Positions 9,901 to 18,082 of a stretch of DNA of 64,000 bases are shown in pieces (the first letter of the stretch is position 1; the number at the start of each line of letters is the position of its first letter). The position numbers were made by a program, and so were the translations under genes. The notes below the pieces were generated by a model. That model was not told the origin of the DNA and made no database searches. It was given only the letters and a program-made list of their open reading frames with translations. The DNA comes from Flavobacterium sp. (lineage in GTDB: Bacteria > Bacteroidota > Bacteroidia > Flavobacteriales > Flavobacteriaceae), in contig NZ_JBCNKR010000004.1 of NCBI RefSeq assembly GCF_039595935.1, positions 185,001-249,000 of the forward strand. The letters run 5' to 3'.

Positions 9901-10071
9901 TCAATAGGTTTAATGCCGGCAGCAATTTCAACCGGAATTGGGTCTGAATCTCAAAAACCTCTTGCAATTGTAATTATTGGAGGTTTGGTAACTGCAACCA
10001 TTTTGACACTATTGGTTTTCCCGATTTTGTTCTGGATATTCAATCGAAAAAAACATGAAGCAATAGAATAG
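6973..10071 (+). CDS. CzcA/CusA family heavy-metal RND transporter
   Basis: 1032 aa, normal for heavy-metal RND proton antiporters. TM1 follows the start (LKNKAFTFFWVGILAVAGFISF). The TM4 motif DFGIIIDGAVVMVEG (about 396-410) carries the two Asp and one Glu that define the metal-exporting branch rather than the drug-exporting branch. Two large periplasmic loops and a C-terminal half with GISAGVGFIALLGICIQNGVILI complete the duplicated fold. With the adaptor and TolC genes it forms a full tripartite exporter, probably for Cu/Ag or Co/Zn/Cd. It ends the operon; a terminator follows. Confidence 0.96.
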   Translation: MNKFIRNIIAFSLKNKAFTFFWVGILAVAGFISFKNMPIDAFPDVTNTQIIIITQWNGKSAEEVERFVTTPIEISMNSVQKKTSVRSITMFGLSVIKIIFDDGVDDTFARFQVNNLLKNVTLPDDVEPDVQPPYGPTGEIFRYIVKSNSRDSRELLTYQNWVIDKQLRAVPGVADLNVFGGQTKTYEVGVDPVKLAKYNITPLQVYNAIDAGNLNVGGDIIEKNGQAFVVRGVGLLKSIQDIENIIVDDAGGNPILVKNVANVYESSMPRVGQTGIGKNDDAVEGIVVMRKGENAQETLALIKDKIKDLNENVLPKDIKIETFYDRDNLMNFTTETVMHNLFEGIILVTCVVFLFMADWRTTFTVSIVIPLSLLFAFLCLKMMGMSANLLSLGAVDFGIIIDGAVVMVEGLFVVLDHRAHQLGMEKFNKIAKGSLIKKTGTEMGKAIFFSKLIIITALLPIFSFQKVEGKMFSPLAYTLGFALMGALIFTLTLVPVLSHILLNKNVKEKNNPFVNFWDRNVAKGFAWTFKHKVKTLVISLSIIAVTFFSASFLGTEFLPQLNEGALWVTAELPMSTSLPESVQTAAMIRKDLETFPEVKNVLSQTGRSNDGTDPNGFGFIQLQVDLKPKAEWNRKISMDELINEMDEKLKVHQGITYNYSQPVIDNVAESVAGFKASNAVKIYGDDLDKLDELSNEVLAKIKNIPGIKDVGILRNVGQPEISVILDREKMAAYGVTLSDAQAVLELAFGGKTATQKYEDEKKFDVRVRFSKEYRKDEEDLAELKVPTISGAKIPLKEICDIKTITGPAFIYRDNTKRFIGVKFSVRDRDLGSTIAEAQSKVAEVKMPPGYTTGWTGEFENQVRASARLTQVVPISLIGIFVLLFILFGNIKDSLLVLANVPFAVIGGIIALHVTGMNFGISAGVGFIALLGICIQNGVILISEFHHNLKAKFSLEESILMGVKARTRAVIMTALMASIGLMPAAISTGIGSESQKPLAIVIIGGLVTATILTLLVFPILFWIFNRKKHEAIE

Positions 10072-10123
10072 TTTACTTTACGATAAAATTAATTTGGTTA
10101 GATTAATTTGGTTTAAAAAGAAA

Positions 10124-10150
10124 AAGCATCATTAAAATTTAATGGTGCTT
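10124..10150 (+). terminator. Terminator of the RND efflux operon
   Basis: A 10-bp stem (10124-10133 with 10141-10150, one G-T pair) has an AT loop and a T-run immediately after. It lies 52 nt past the RND stop. Confidence 0.85.
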
Positions 10151-10173
10151 TTTTGATTTTCTATTAAAATAAA

Positions 10174-10203
10174 AAACAGCCTTCCGCTCAAAGAAGGCTG
10201 TTT
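10174..10203 (-). terminator. Terminator of the ankyrin gene
   Basis: An 11-bp perfect stem (10174-10184 with 10193-10203) has an A-run at 10171-10176 that becomes a T-run on the - strand. It lies 25 nt beyond the ankyrin-gene stop and back-to-back with the efflux terminator. Confidence 0.88.
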
Positions 10204-10228
10204 GTACTAACTCAAACTTTTTAAACTA

Positions 10229-10615
10229 TTATTTTGCATCTTTTAAAAGTGCAATAGCTTCTGTTGCATTTGATAATTGAGCAAATTTTAATGCTGTGTA
10301 TCCTTTTTCGTTTTTATCTGATGGACGAGCTCCAGCAGCTAATAAAACTTTGATAATTTCTACTTTATTATAACGAGCAGCTGTCATTAATGGTGACATA
10401 TCATCTGATTTTTCATTTACATTAGCACCGTACTCAATAAATTTCTTTACTGTATCGATATCTCCTTTACTTACTGCAACTACTAGAGGTGTTCCGTCAT
10501 CGTATACAGCTGATACTGCAACTTGATTTTTAACAACTGATGTGTTATTTGAAGCTGTTGCTACATTTACAAATGTTACTAAAGCTAATCCTAAATAAAT
10601 AACTGAATTTTTCAT
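10229..10615 (-). CDS. Small exported ankyrin-repeat protein
   Basis: 128 aa. The signal peptide covers about 1-21 (ending near ATA). Three ankyrin-type units follow: GTPLVVAVSKGDIDTVKKFI, MSPLMTAARYNKVEIIKVLL and YTALKFAQLSNATEAIALL, with the usual GA(N/R) turns between them. Ankyrin repeats bind proteins; the partner is unknown. The signal peptide places it in the periplasm. It has its own promoter and terminator, so it is probably monocistronic. Nearby genes give no clue to its role. Confidence 0.88.
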   Translation of the reverse strand: MKNSVIYLGLALVTFVNVATASNNTSVVKNQVAVSAVYDDGTPLVVAVSKGDIDTVKKFIEYGANVNEKSDDMSPLMTAARYNKVEIIKVLLAAGARPSDKNEKGYTALKFAQLSNATEAIALLKDAK

Positions 10616-11104
10616 AATGATTGGGTTTGTTTAATTGATTGATAAATATTTGATTGATAATGAATTATTTTTAAATTCTTGACAAATGTAATCTATTTTC
10701 AGTACAATGTATTACACAGTACTTTGTTTTAACTAATTCTTAACGTTTTATTAATGAATTCGAAATATTGTCTTTCTAAAATTGAAATTCTATATAAAAG
10801 ACGCTGCAAATGTAGAAATGTTACACGAAATCACATTTTTTTTCAATATAAAACCCAATTTATTTAAGAAAAATGGCGAAGAAAAGTACATAGTTTTAAC
10901 TATACAATAATTACATGTATAAAAAAGGAAGATTTTTTTCATTAAAGCTAAAATTTATACCCAGATTTTATGAATTTTCAATTAAAATCAAGTTACTTGT
11001 TAAATAATTTAAATAGTAGGAAATAACTTAAATTATAACGAAATAGTTTTGTGATTTTAGTAGTCCAAAGTGCAATTAAAAACTAAAATCTTAATAAAAA
11101 AAAA
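10616..11104. other. Gap between ankyrin gene and GH26 gene
   Basis: It contains the ankyrin promoter, with a perfect -7 element (TACATTTG on the - strand) at 10683-10690. A weak inverted repeat with 9-bp arms lies at 11053-11061 and 11092-11100, near the GH26 stop. The rest is AT-rich with no coding frame. No strong terminator for GH26 was seen. Confidence 0.55.
10683..10690 (-). promoter_or_regulatory. -7 promoter element of the ankyrin gene
   Basis: It reads TACATTTG on the - strand, a perfect TAnnTTTG, giving a leader of about 60 nt. A TTG 14 nt further upstream is closer than the usual -33 spacing. Confidence 0.55.
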
Positions 11105-12244
11105 TTATTTTAACTTCATTTTCTTCTTATAAATATCCTTTAAATCATTTTCAAACAATGTAAATGGATCATTATAGAATTCAATAAAATCGGCTGCACT
11201 AACCTGCCCGGGAAAAGGAGCGTAAAAATGGGTTGCACTAGAAACGTCATTTCGCCATACTAAAACATAACAAAGTTTAATATTTTCTCTTTTGAGTGTT
11301 TTTAAAAGAATCTCTGTCCACCATGTTTTATTAGGTATCGACTCTAAACCCGTTTCTGTAAAAGCGGCTAATTTTTTCTTTTGAATGGCTAAATCTGAAA
11401 TTATTTTAAGTCTTTTAACTCCTGCATCCAAATCATATTTTCCATCTCGCCCGAAGTCACCATAATCATCAATTCCAAATAGATCAACGTATTTATCACC
11501 AGGATAACGTTCTAAATATTCAGTTTCAGAACTGAATTTGTTATCTGGTGAATAAGCATAAATAAAATTATGAACTCCTAAAGTATCTCGCAGATATGAA
11601 ACAGTAAACTGCCAGACTTCTATAAAATCCTCTCGTGAAGTATATTTTTTCCCCCACCAAAACCAATCACCGTCAAATTCATGAAAAGGTCTGAAAATCA
11701 TCGGGACTAATTTTCCGTCTTTAGCTTTTACAGAATGAGCAAAATCAGCAATGGTTTTTAAAATTTCTTTGTATTGTTCATGATGCGAACCGTCTTTTTT
11801 GATTAAGGACATTGCAGCGACCGAAACAGAATCTTTCCAATAAAACCCGCCTCCGGAAGCCGGATTATTAAGATGCCATGATACGGTTGTAATTCCGCCG
11901 CGTTCATACGTATCAATAACATTCTTTTTTAAAACCGTTTTCGTTTTTTGAATTTCCTCATTAGAATGTCCTGAAAATCCACTAAAATCAATTCCTACGA
12001 CTGCAGGATGCGAACCTGTAACTAATTTTACATCAGATTTATTGGGTTCGTCTTTCCAGCCGTGTCCATATTCTAAGGCATGCTGATGTCCGAATAAAAT
12101 ATGATTCTCAGAAATAGTTTTTAAATTTTGATATAAAAATTTGGTTTCTTTAGTAGCCTTTTTATCAATCTGCGAAAAAAGAAAATGCCCTGTTATCATA
12201 AATATTGATAACAAGGCAGTTTTTTTATTTGTTATAAATTTCAT
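11105..12244 (-). CDS. GH26 family beta-mannanase
   Basis: 379 aa. The N-terminal signal peptide ends near FLFSQ (about residue 25), so the enzyme is exported. The single GH26 (beta/alpha)8 domain shows the acid/base Glu in FRPFHEFDGDWFWWG (about 189) and the nucleophile Glu in AFTETGLE (about 296). GH26 enzymes cleave beta-1,4-mannan or related beta-glycans; the exact substrate is not fixed by these motifs. It lies 33 nt after purC on the same strand without an obvious promoter between them. It is about 11 kb from the alpha-mannosidase locus, so a functional link is only possible. Confidence 0.9.
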   Translation of the reverse strand: MKFITNKKTALLSIFMITGHFLFSQIDKKATKETKFLYQNLKTISENHILFGHQHALEYGHGWKDEPNKSDVKLVTGSHPAVVGIDFSGFSGHSNEEIQKTKTVLKKNVIDTYERGGITTVSWHLNNPASGGGFYWKDSVSVAAMSLIKKDGSHHEQYKEILKTIADFAHSVKAKDGKLVPMIFRPFHEFDGDWFWWGKKYTSREDFIEVWQFTVSYLRDTLGVHNFIYAYSPDNKFSSETEYLERYPGDKYVDLFGIDDYGDFGRDGKYDLDAGVKRLKIISDLAIQKKKLAAFTETGLESIPNKTWWTEILLKTLKRENIKLCYVLVWRNDVSSATHFYAPFPGQVSAADFIEFYNDPFTLFENDLKDIYKKKMKLK

Positions 12245-12277
12245 GGTTTTAAATAGTTAGTTTAAAACCCGAAATTA

Positions 12278-13231
12278 CTATTTAGAAGCAAGGTATTGTA
12301 ATACGTTTTTTTCAATACGTTGGTCAATATTGTCAATATCAGCTTTTACGAATTTTTCTCCTAAAATATTCTCATACAATTCGATATATCTTTCTGAAAC
12401 TGATTCAATATAAGTATCTGTCATTTCCGGAATCTGCTGACCTTCCTGCCCCTGAAAACCGTTTTCGATTAACCAGCGGCGAACAAATTCTTTAGAAAGT
12501 TGTTTTTGCTCCTCTCCTTTTGCTTGTCTTTCTGCATAACCATCAGCATAAAAATAACGAGAAGAATCCGGAGTGTGAATTTCGTCAATTAAAACGATAA
12601 CACCGTCTTTCGTTTTTCCGAATTCATATTTTGTATCAACTAAAATCAAGCCGCGGGCAGCCGCAATTTCAGTTCCTCTTTGAAACAAAGCTCTTGTATA
12701 TTTTTCTAAAACTAAATAATCTTCCTCAGAAACAATTCCTTTTGATAGAATATCTTCACGAGAAATATCTTCATCATGAGAACCATTATCTGCTTTTGTA
12801 GTTGGCGTAATAATTGGTTCTGGGAATTTGTCATTTTCTTTTAAACCTCCGGCCATAGTTACACCGCAGATTTGTTTTCTTCCTGCTGCATATTCACGTG
12901 CTGCGTGCCCTGAAAGATAACCGCGAATCACCATTTCTACTTTAAAAGGCTCGCATAAATGCCCTACAGCAACATTTGGATCCGGAGTTGCAATCAGCCA
13001 ATTTGGAACAATATCTTGTGTTAATTCCATAAATTTAGTGGCAATCTGGTTTAAGATTTGTCCTTTATACGGAATTCCTTTTGGCAAAACCACATCAAAA
13101 GCAGAAAGTCTGTCGGTTGCTACCATTACTAAAAGTTCATCATTAATATTGTAAACTTCTCTAACTTTTCCGCGGTAAACCGATTTCTGATTTGGGAAAT
13201 TAAAATTTGTGGTTGTGATTGTATTACTCAT
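12278..13231 (-). CDS. purC: Phosphoribosylaminoimidazole-succinocarboxamide synthase
   Basis: 317 aa. It catalyses the ATP-dependent joining of aspartate to CAIR in purine synthesis. Visible family motifs are YRGKVREVY (about 19-27), [14 protein letters not shown] (about 37-50), [14 protein letters not shown] MVIRGYLSG, and [11 protein letters not shown] with [13 protein letters not shown]. It is longer than the roughly 240-aa form of many bacteria and matches the longer form seen in Bacteroidetes and yeast. A perfect -7 element (13262-13269) predicts a 24-nt leader. Confidence 0.97.
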   Translation of the reverse strand: MSNTITTTNFNFPNQKSVYRGKVREVYNINDELLVMVATDRLSAFDVVLPKGIPYKGQILNQIATKFMELTQDIVPNWLIATPDPNVAVGHLCEPFKVEMVIRGYLSGHAAREYAAGRKQICGVTMAGGLKENDKFPEPIITPTTKADNGSHDEDISREDILSKGIVSEEDYLVLEKYTRALFQRGTEIAAARGLILVDTKYEFGKTKDGVIVLIDEIHTPDSSRYFYADGYAERQAKGEEQKQLSKEFVRRWLIENGFQGQEGQQIPEMTDTYIESVSERYIELYENILGEKFVKADIDNIDQRIEKNVLQYLASK

Positions 13232-13261
13232 TATTTTTAGTTGTGTTGTTTTTTATGAATG

Positions 13262-13269
13262 CAAATTTA
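13262..13269 (-). promoter_or_regulatory. -7 promoter element of purC
   Basis: It reads TAAATTTG on the - strand, 30 nt upstream of the purC ATG. Confidence 0.6.
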
Positions 13270-13356
13270 AAATTATTTCACAGAGTTTCATATTAAAGGA
13301 AAAAGATAAATTGAGAAATGTGAAATATTTTGTTTTAAAAAATTTTAAAATAAAAA

Positions 13357-13382
13357 AATCCCTGAAAATTAGTTCAGGGATT
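13357..13382 (-). terminator. Terminator of the HAD hydrolase gene
   Basis: A 10-bp perfect stem (13357-13366 with 13373-13382) is flanked by an A-run at 13352-13358, which is a T-run on the - strand. It lies 24 nt beyond the HAD stop. Confidence 0.87.
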
Positions 13383-13405
13383 CATTTATTTTCATCGATG
13401 AAGAT

Positions 13406-14236
13406 TTATCCTGCGGCAAATTCTTTATCTATAATTTTTGAAGCAATGTATTTAGCTACACCGTCTTCGGCGTTTGTTTTAATAACTTCTAAATCAGGCA
13501 GAGTTTCTTTTAAAATCCAAGGAGCATTCCCCATAATTAAACCTTTTCCAGCTGCTGATAACATTTGAACATCGTTAAAACCATCTCCAAACGCAACCGC
13601 TTCTGATAATGTGAAACCTTCTTTTTCTAATACTCTTTCAATTGCAACTGCTTTGTCTATAGATTTATCCATAAATTCTAAACAAGTCGGTAAACTGAAA
13701 GCATGATGTAAATGCTCTGATGAATTGGCTAAAATCTGATCTTTTAGTTTTACTAATTTTTCATGATTTTCGCATGAAAAAAAAATTTTAATAGCACCAA
13801 AATCTTCCAAAGCTTTGTAATCAACTAATTCCGGACGGTATTTTAGATCAGCCTGAAAAGCATTTAATTTTTCGTTCCATTTATTGGTCTGCCAAACATC
13901 TTCTTTAAACAAAACTACAGTAATATCCGGATCAATTTCAACGTTTAAAGCCGCTTTTACAACATCACTATCCAGGTTAAAAGAAAATAATTCTTCTTTT
14001 TGAGGCGAATGAATCCTGGCTCCGTTTGAACTCACTAAATAAACCGGAACTTCAAGTGTTTCAATAATTGCCATCGCATCAAGATGATGACGGCCTGTAG
14101 CTACAACAATAAGATAATTTTGATTGTGAAGTTCCTGAAAAATGGATTTTGTATAATCTGAAATTCTGTGTTGAGGGTTGAGTAAAGTTCCGTCAAGGTC
14201 ACTTACAACAACTTTTATATTTTTAAGCTTAGTCAT
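13406..14236 (-). CDS. Cof-type HAD-IIB family phosphatase
   Basis: 276 aa from the ATG at 14236; a TTG four codons upstream is less likely. HAD motif I is VVSDLDGTLL (nucleophile and helper Asp near residues 12 and 14), motif II VVATGRHH, and motif IV VAFGDGFNDVQML. The cap between motifs II and III is the IIB type. Family members are cytosolic, Mg-dependent sugar-phosphate or nucleotide phosphatases, and the substrate cannot be told from sequence. A perfect -7 element at 14263-14270 supports a 20-nt leader. A terminator follows, so it is probably monocistronic. Confidence 0.92.
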   Translation of the reverse strand: MTKLKNIKVVVSDLDGTLLNPQHRISDYTKSIFQELHNQNYLIVVATGRHHLDAMAIIETLEVPVYLVSSNGARIHSPQKEELFSFNLDSDVVKAALNVEIDPDITVVLFKEDVWQTNKWNEKLNAFQADLKYRPELVDYKALEDFGAIKIFFSCENHEKLVKLKDQILANSSEHLHHAFSLPTCLEFMDKSIDKAVAIERVLEKEGFTLSEAVAFGDGFNDVQMLSAAGKGLIMGNAPWILKETLPDLEVIKTNAEDGVAKYIASKIIDKEFAAG

Positions 14237-14262
14237 ATTAAGAATCAAATATTTATGATGTG

Positions 14263-14270
14263 CAAATTTA
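14263..14270 (-). promoter_or_regulatory. -7 promoter element of the HAD gene
   Basis: It reads TAAATTTG on the - strand, 26 nt upstream of the chosen ATG at 14236. Confidence 0.58.
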
Positions 14271-14366
14271 CGGCTTTAAGCCAAGCTGAGCAAAGATTCT
14301 ATGACTTAAAAGCCCTAAAAACAGTAAGTTTATTATTTATTTAACTATTTCGTTAAATATTGCTTT

Positions 14367-14738
14367 TTAAGCATTTTTGATCCTTATTATTCCTGATTTA
14401 TACAAATTAATCGCTTTATGAATTGTCGATTCAATTTGCTCAAGCGGTAAATCTTCATTCGAATTCAGCATCATGATTTTCATTCTCGAACGTTTATCCT
14501 GAATTAAAAAAGATTCGTCAAAATGTTTGCCTTCTACAATTCCGATATAAGGCTGTTTATCTTTTTTATCAGTCCATAAATAACAGAACATTTTTCCTTT
14601 ATAGCAGAAAAAAGGCATTCCGTATTTTAAAACATGCGTAATGTCTTTATCTTGTTTTAAGATAATATCTTTCAATGCCAGAAATGTTCCTTTTATAGAT
14701 TCTTCAACGTTTAGGTAAAAATCATCTATTGTTTTCAT
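14367..14738 (-). CDS. DUF1801 domain-containing protein
   Basis: 123 aa with no signal peptide. It shows DUF1801 features: ILKQDKDITHVLKYGMPFFCYKGKMFCYLW in the first half, then IGIVEGKHFDE and a helical C-terminus. This YdhG-type fold (PF08818) has no firmly known reaction, though relatives are small cytosolic proteins. Its ATG overlaps the stop of the lipoprotein gene by 3 nt, so the two are probably translationally coupled. Confidence 0.85.
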   Translation of the reverse strand: MKTIDDFYLNVEESIKGTFLALKDIILKQDKDITHVLKYGMPFFCYKGKMFCYLWTDKKDKQPYIGIVEGKHFDESFLIQDKRSRMKIMMLNSNEDLPLEQIESTIHKAINLYKSGIIRIKNA

Positions 14739-15220
14739 TTTTTGATTTTTTGAGTTTTAGCAAAAATAATTTTCAAAGGATCCGGACAATTCGAACTGGG
14801 TTTAAATTTATATACCAAAGAATCATTTTTGATATAAAATTTTTCTTTAGCAAAAATTAAAAAGTCAGTATTTCCTTTAGGATCACAATTAGAAATAGTT
14901 AATATTTCTTTTTTATTCATTGTTTCAAAAAAATTACAATCAACAAAAGGAAACATTCGGTAACAAGTATCGCTTTTTACATTATTTAATTCAATTGTAT
15001 CAGCAATCATTTTCCATTTTCCGTTAGAAATTACACGCCACTGACAACCTGCACTTTGATAATCAAAAGTACTATCTTGGTTAATCTTTAAGATGGTTTT
15101 ATTTGGAATTATATATTCTGTATCATACCAAACACCAACAAATTTATTTGGCAGCTTTTCAGCCTTTTTACAGGAGATGAAACAAATAAAAAATAAAAAG
15201 GTCAAGATTCTAATTTTCAT
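14735..15220 (-). CDS. Small lipoprotein of unknown function
   Basis: 161 aa from the ATG at 15220; a GTG three codons upstream is the alternative start. The signal peptide MKIRILTFLFFICFISC has a lipobox with Cys 17, so the protein is probably lipid-anchored. The mature part resembles a lipocalin-like beta-rich domain (KFVGVWYDTEY, NGKWKMIADTIELN) but I do not recognise a specific family. It contains several Cys residues that may form disulfides. It shares an overlapping junction with the DUF1801 gene downstream. Confidence 0.75.
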   Translation of the reverse strand: MKIRILTFLFFICFISCKKAEKLPNKFVGVWYDTEYIIPNKTILKINQDSTFDYQSAGCQWRVISNGKWKMIADTIELNNVKSDTCYRMFPFVDCNFFETMNKKEILTISNCDPKGNTDFLIFAKEKFYIKNDSLVYKFKPSSNCPDPLKIIFAKTQKIKK

Positions 15221-15352
15221 TGAATGCACTTTGTTCTATTTCAAAAAAATATTCGTTTTACTCATTTCAAAAAGAATATGAATAAAACGAATATAATAAA
15301 TGTTAAAACACATTTTACGATTTACATTTAACATTTCACTAAAAAATTAAAC

Positions 15353-16303
15353 TTAATCGTGATTTTCTATCTGCTTATAAGCATCAATCACTTTTTTCAC
15401 TAATCTGTGGCGAACGATATCTTTATCATCCAGATAAATAATTCCGATGCCTTCTATATCTTTTAGAACCAAAAGCGCTTCTTTAAGACCCGAAATAGTT
15501 CTGCGTGGTAAATCGACCTGTCCAGGATCGCCTGTAATCATAAATTTGGCATTTTTCCCCATACGGGTCAGGAACATTTTCATCTGCGAATGTGTCGTAT
15601 TTTGAGCTTCGTCGAGAATTACAAAAGCATTGTCAAGCGTTCGTCCGCGCATGAAAGCCAAAGGTGCAATCTGAATAATTCCCTTCAGAATATAATCTTC
15701 GAGTTTTTCGTTCGGAATCATGTCGCGTAATGCGTCATAAAGCGGCTGCATGTAAGGATCCAGTTTTTCTTTCATATCTCCGGGTAAAAATCCCAGATTT
15801 TCTCCAGCTTCAACCGCCGGACGTGTTAATATGATTCTTTTTACTTCTTTATCCTTCAGCATTTTTACAGCCATTGCCACACCCGTGTACGTTTTTCCTG
15901 TTCCGGCAGGTCCTACTGCAAACACCATATCGTTTTTTTTGACTGTATCAACCAGCAATTGCTGATTGGGTGTCATGGCTTTTACTATTTTACCGCCAAC
16001 CCCGTGAACTAAAATTTTGTCATGATCGTATGCTCTTTTTTCATCCTGACCATCACTCATAATTACACGTTCGATTACATTATCATCAATATTGTTATAT
16101 CGGGTAAAATGGAGCATAAGCCTTTGAAATCTTTTTTCGAATTCATCTAAGACTTCTTTTTCGCCAAATGCTTTTAAAGTGGTCCCTCGCGCTACGATTT
16201 TAAGCTTTGGGTAGTACTTTTTAATTATTTCTAAATGGCTGTCCTGAGCGCCCCAAAACTCTTTAGGAGCGATGTCTATTAGCTCGATTATTCTTTCGTT
16301 CAA
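15353..16303 (-). CDS. PhoH family ATPase
   Basis: 316 aa. Walker A is GPAGTGKT (131-138) and Walker B is AFVILDEAQN; the motif TRMGKNAKFMITGDPGQVDLP and the terminal part YLDDKDIVRHRLVKKVI are characteristic of PhoH/PhoL. An N-terminal KH-like region occupies about 1-70. It is a cytosolic ATPase linked in other bacteria to RNA metabolism with YbeY. It is divergent from the SAM hydroxide adenosyltransferase gene. No clear promoter was assigned. Confidence 0.94.
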   Translation of the reverse strand: MNERIIELIDIAPKEFWGAQDSHLEIIKKYYPKLKIVARGTTLKAFGEKEVLDEFEKRFQRLMLHFTRYNNIDDNVIERVIMSDGQDEKRAYDHDKILVHGVGGKIVKAMTPNQQLLVDTVKKNDMVFAVGPAGTGKTYTGVAMAVKMLKDKEVKRIILTRPAVEAGENLGFLPGDMKEKLDPYMQPLYDALRDMIPNEKLEDYILKGIIQIAPLAFMRGRTLDNAFVILDEAQNTTHSQMKMFLTRMGKNAKFMITGDPGQVDLPRRTISGLKEALLVLKDIEGIGIIYLDDKDIVRHRLVKKVIDAYKQIENHD

Positions 16304-16615
16304 ATGAAGTAGTTTTTAAATTAAAATAAATTTGTTTTTAAATCTATTGTTGTCGGGTTCTTTAAGTCGCAGTTTTTCAATGGCAGTATACACTTTTAAG
16401 TATTTTCAAAAAATTACTTAAATTTTTCTTTATAATCAGCTTTTTATTAAAAGACTGAAAACTGAAACTGCTAACTGTGACTACTATATACGGTTACTAT
16501 AATTTTATCGCAATTTGTATTTTCTTTCTTTCAATTTGCATTTACTATTACTAGATTTGCATTTCTCAAATTTAATAAAATTTCGAGTTAAATACTATCA
16601 ATAGTTATAAACAAA
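16304..16615. other. Divergent promoter region of phoH-like and SAM gene
   Basis: It contains one perfect + strand -7 element at 16552-16559 (TAGATTTG), with two TTTG copies upstream at unconventional spacing. No perfect -7 element for the PhoH gene was found. No coding frame or structured RNA is evident. Confidence 0.5.
16552..16559 (+). promoter_or_regulatory. -7 promoter element of the SAM hydrolase gene
   Basis: TAGATTTG matches TAnnTTTG exactly and predicts a leader of about 50 nt before the ATG at 16616. Confidence 0.52.
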
Positions 16616-17446
16616 ATGATGTCAATAATTACCCTTACTACTGATTACGGCTTAAAAGACCACTTTGTTGGTTCGCTGAAGGGTAAAATCATTTCTGAAC
16701 TTCCAGATGCAAAAATTATTGATATTTCGCATGATATTGATCCATTTAACACTGTTGAAGCAAGTTACGTTATTGGAGCTTCATATTTGAGTTTTCCAAA
16801 AGGAACTGTTCACTTAATTGGAGTCGATATCGAACGCAATAAAGAAAACCAGCATATTGCCATGCAGTGGAACGATCATTTCTTTATTTGTGCCGATAAC
16901 GGAATTTTAAGCATGCTTACGCAGAAAATCGTTCCGCAGAAAATTGTCGAAATCAATATTCATGATCGATTTCCTATTGAATTCAGTGATTTGGATATTT
17001 TTATTCAGGTTGCCTGTCACATTGCAAAAGGCGGTTTACTGAATGTTATTGGAAAAGAAATTCCTGCCGTTAAAGAAGTTACAGAACTTCAGGCTGTTGT
17101 GGCTGCTGACGGAAATTCTATAAAAGGTTACGTTATTTATATTGACCATTTTGGAAACGTTGTAACTAACATTTCTAAAAAACAATTCTTAGAAGTTTCA
17201 CGCGGACGCCCGTATGAAATTGATATGAAACCGAAAAGCATAAAAACGATTCTGCCAAATTATTCTGCCATTGCAACGTCAGAAAAGTATCCGATTAAAA
17301 CCTACGAAGGTGAAAAACTGGCAATTTTTAACGAAGCCGGTTTCCTTGAAATTGCCATTTTTAGAAGTAATCCATCAAAAGTAGGTTCTGCAAATAGCTT
17401 GCTTGGATTAAATTATCGTGATGTGATTACGATTAAGTTTTCTTAA
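16616..17446 (+). CDS. SAM hydroxide adenosyltransferase (DUF62 family)
   Basis: 276 aa. Members hydrolyse S-adenosylmethionine to adenosine and methionine using a hydroxide, and are related to fluorinases. Family hallmarks are the start ITLTTDYGLKDHFVGSLKG, ISHDIDPFN, the FICADNGILSML loop, and YIDHFGNVVTNI, which lies in the SAM site. No fluorinase-type insertion loop is obvious. There are two adjacent ATG codons (16616, 16619), and the second may be used. The protein is cytosolic. Gene order phoH-like / SAM gene / gldFG / dnaN looks like ordinary conserved flavobacterial context. Confidence 0.93.
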   Translation: MMSIITLTTDYGLKDHFVGSLKGKIISELPDAKIIDISHDIDPFNTVEASYVIGASYLSFPKGTVHLIGVDIERNKENQHIAMQWNDHFFICADNGILSMLTQKIVPQKIVEINIHDRFPIEFSDLDIFIQVACHIAKGGLLNVIGKEIPAVKEVTELQAVVAADGNSIKGYVIYIDHFGNVVTNISKKQFLEVSRGRPYEIDMKPKSIKTILPNYSAIATSEKYPIKTYEGEKLAIFNEAGFLEIAIFRSNPSKVGSANSLLGLNYRDVITIKFS

Positions 17447-17448
17447 GA

Positions 17449-17742
17449 TCATTTTAGATTTCAGACTTTAGATTTTAGATTTTTTTTCAAACAATTTATT
17501 CTCGTATTGTCATTCTGAGGAACGAAGAATCTTCACTGGTAACTCAACAAAGATTGACAATTTTCTATGCGGAGTTACTTTCGAAGATTCTTCGTTCCTT
17601 AGAATGACAAAAAACCGTGCAGAAACTATATTTAGAATATTTCATTTTTTCTAAAAAAGAACAATCAATTTTGGTATTTTTGCGCACCCGAAAGACTTTT
17701 AGGTTTCGAACAAATCTAAAATCAACAATCTAAAATCTAAAA
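17449..17742. repeat. Inverted-repeat element flanked by TCTAAAATC-like repeats
   Basis: Arms of 28 bp with one mismatch (17507-17534 and 17583-17610) enclose 48 bp that holds a further 7-bp inner stem (17539-17545 with 17572-17578). Outside lie opposite-facing degenerate TTTAGATT runs: 17449-17481 and 17715-17742. There is no coding content. From memory, arms starting TGTCATTCTGAGGAACGAAG are widely repeated in Flavobacteriia and Sphingobacteriia. Confidence 0.75.
17675..17682 (+). promoter_or_regulatory. -7 promoter element of the ABM-fold gene
   Basis: TATTTTTG is a perfect TAnnTTTG. It lies 66 nt upstream of the ATG at 17749, just beyond the inverted-repeat element. Confidence 0.5.
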
Positions 17743-17748
17743 TTATAT

Positions 17749-18045
17749 ATGTTCGTAAGAATAGTAAAAATGAGTTTTCATGAAGAAAAAATTCCGGCTT
17801 TTCTGGAGAATTTTGAATCTGTGAAAGACAAAATACGAAATGCTGACGGAAATCGTTTTTTAGAATTGTATCAGGATAAAAATGACAAATGTATTTTCTT
17901 TACTTATAGTTACTGGGAAACCGAAGAAGATTTAGAAAATTATAGAAATTCTGAACTTTTTAATTCAGTTTGGGATTTTACAAAAAAACTATTCAACGCA
18001 AAACCAGAAGCGTGGAGTGTTGACAAACTGGTGAGTTTGAATTAG
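17749..18045 (+). CDS. Antibiotic biosynthesis monooxygenase-like (ABM) protein
   Basis: 98 aa with no signal peptide, the size of a single dimeric alpha-beta ABM domain. MFVRIVKMSFHEEKIPAFLENFESVKDKI and the W-containing C-half (YSYWETEEDLENYRNSELF, AKPEAWSVDKL) fit the ferredoxin-like fold. Such proteins may be oxygenases or ligand-binding subunits; the domain alone does not prove a reaction. It lies 78 nt upstream of gldF on the same strand. The call is at fold level only. Confidence 0.75.
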   Translation: MFVRIVKMSFHEEKIPAFLENFESVKDKIRNADGNRFLELYQDKNDKCIFFTYSYWETEEDLENYRNSELFNSVWDFTKKLFNAKPEAWSVDKLVSLN

Positions 18046-18082
18046 TCAACAGGCACAGTTTTCAGTTTTGAAATAAAATAAA

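Noticed and set aside
11105..12244. GH26 as part of the mannosidase locus
   Set aside because: It is separated by about 10 kb of housekeeping genes and follows purC; its beta-mannan type activity is also different.
13209..13568. + strand open frame overlapping purC start and the HAD gene
   Set aside because: It crosses the purC promoter, a terminator and the HAD coding region, and has no recognisable domain.
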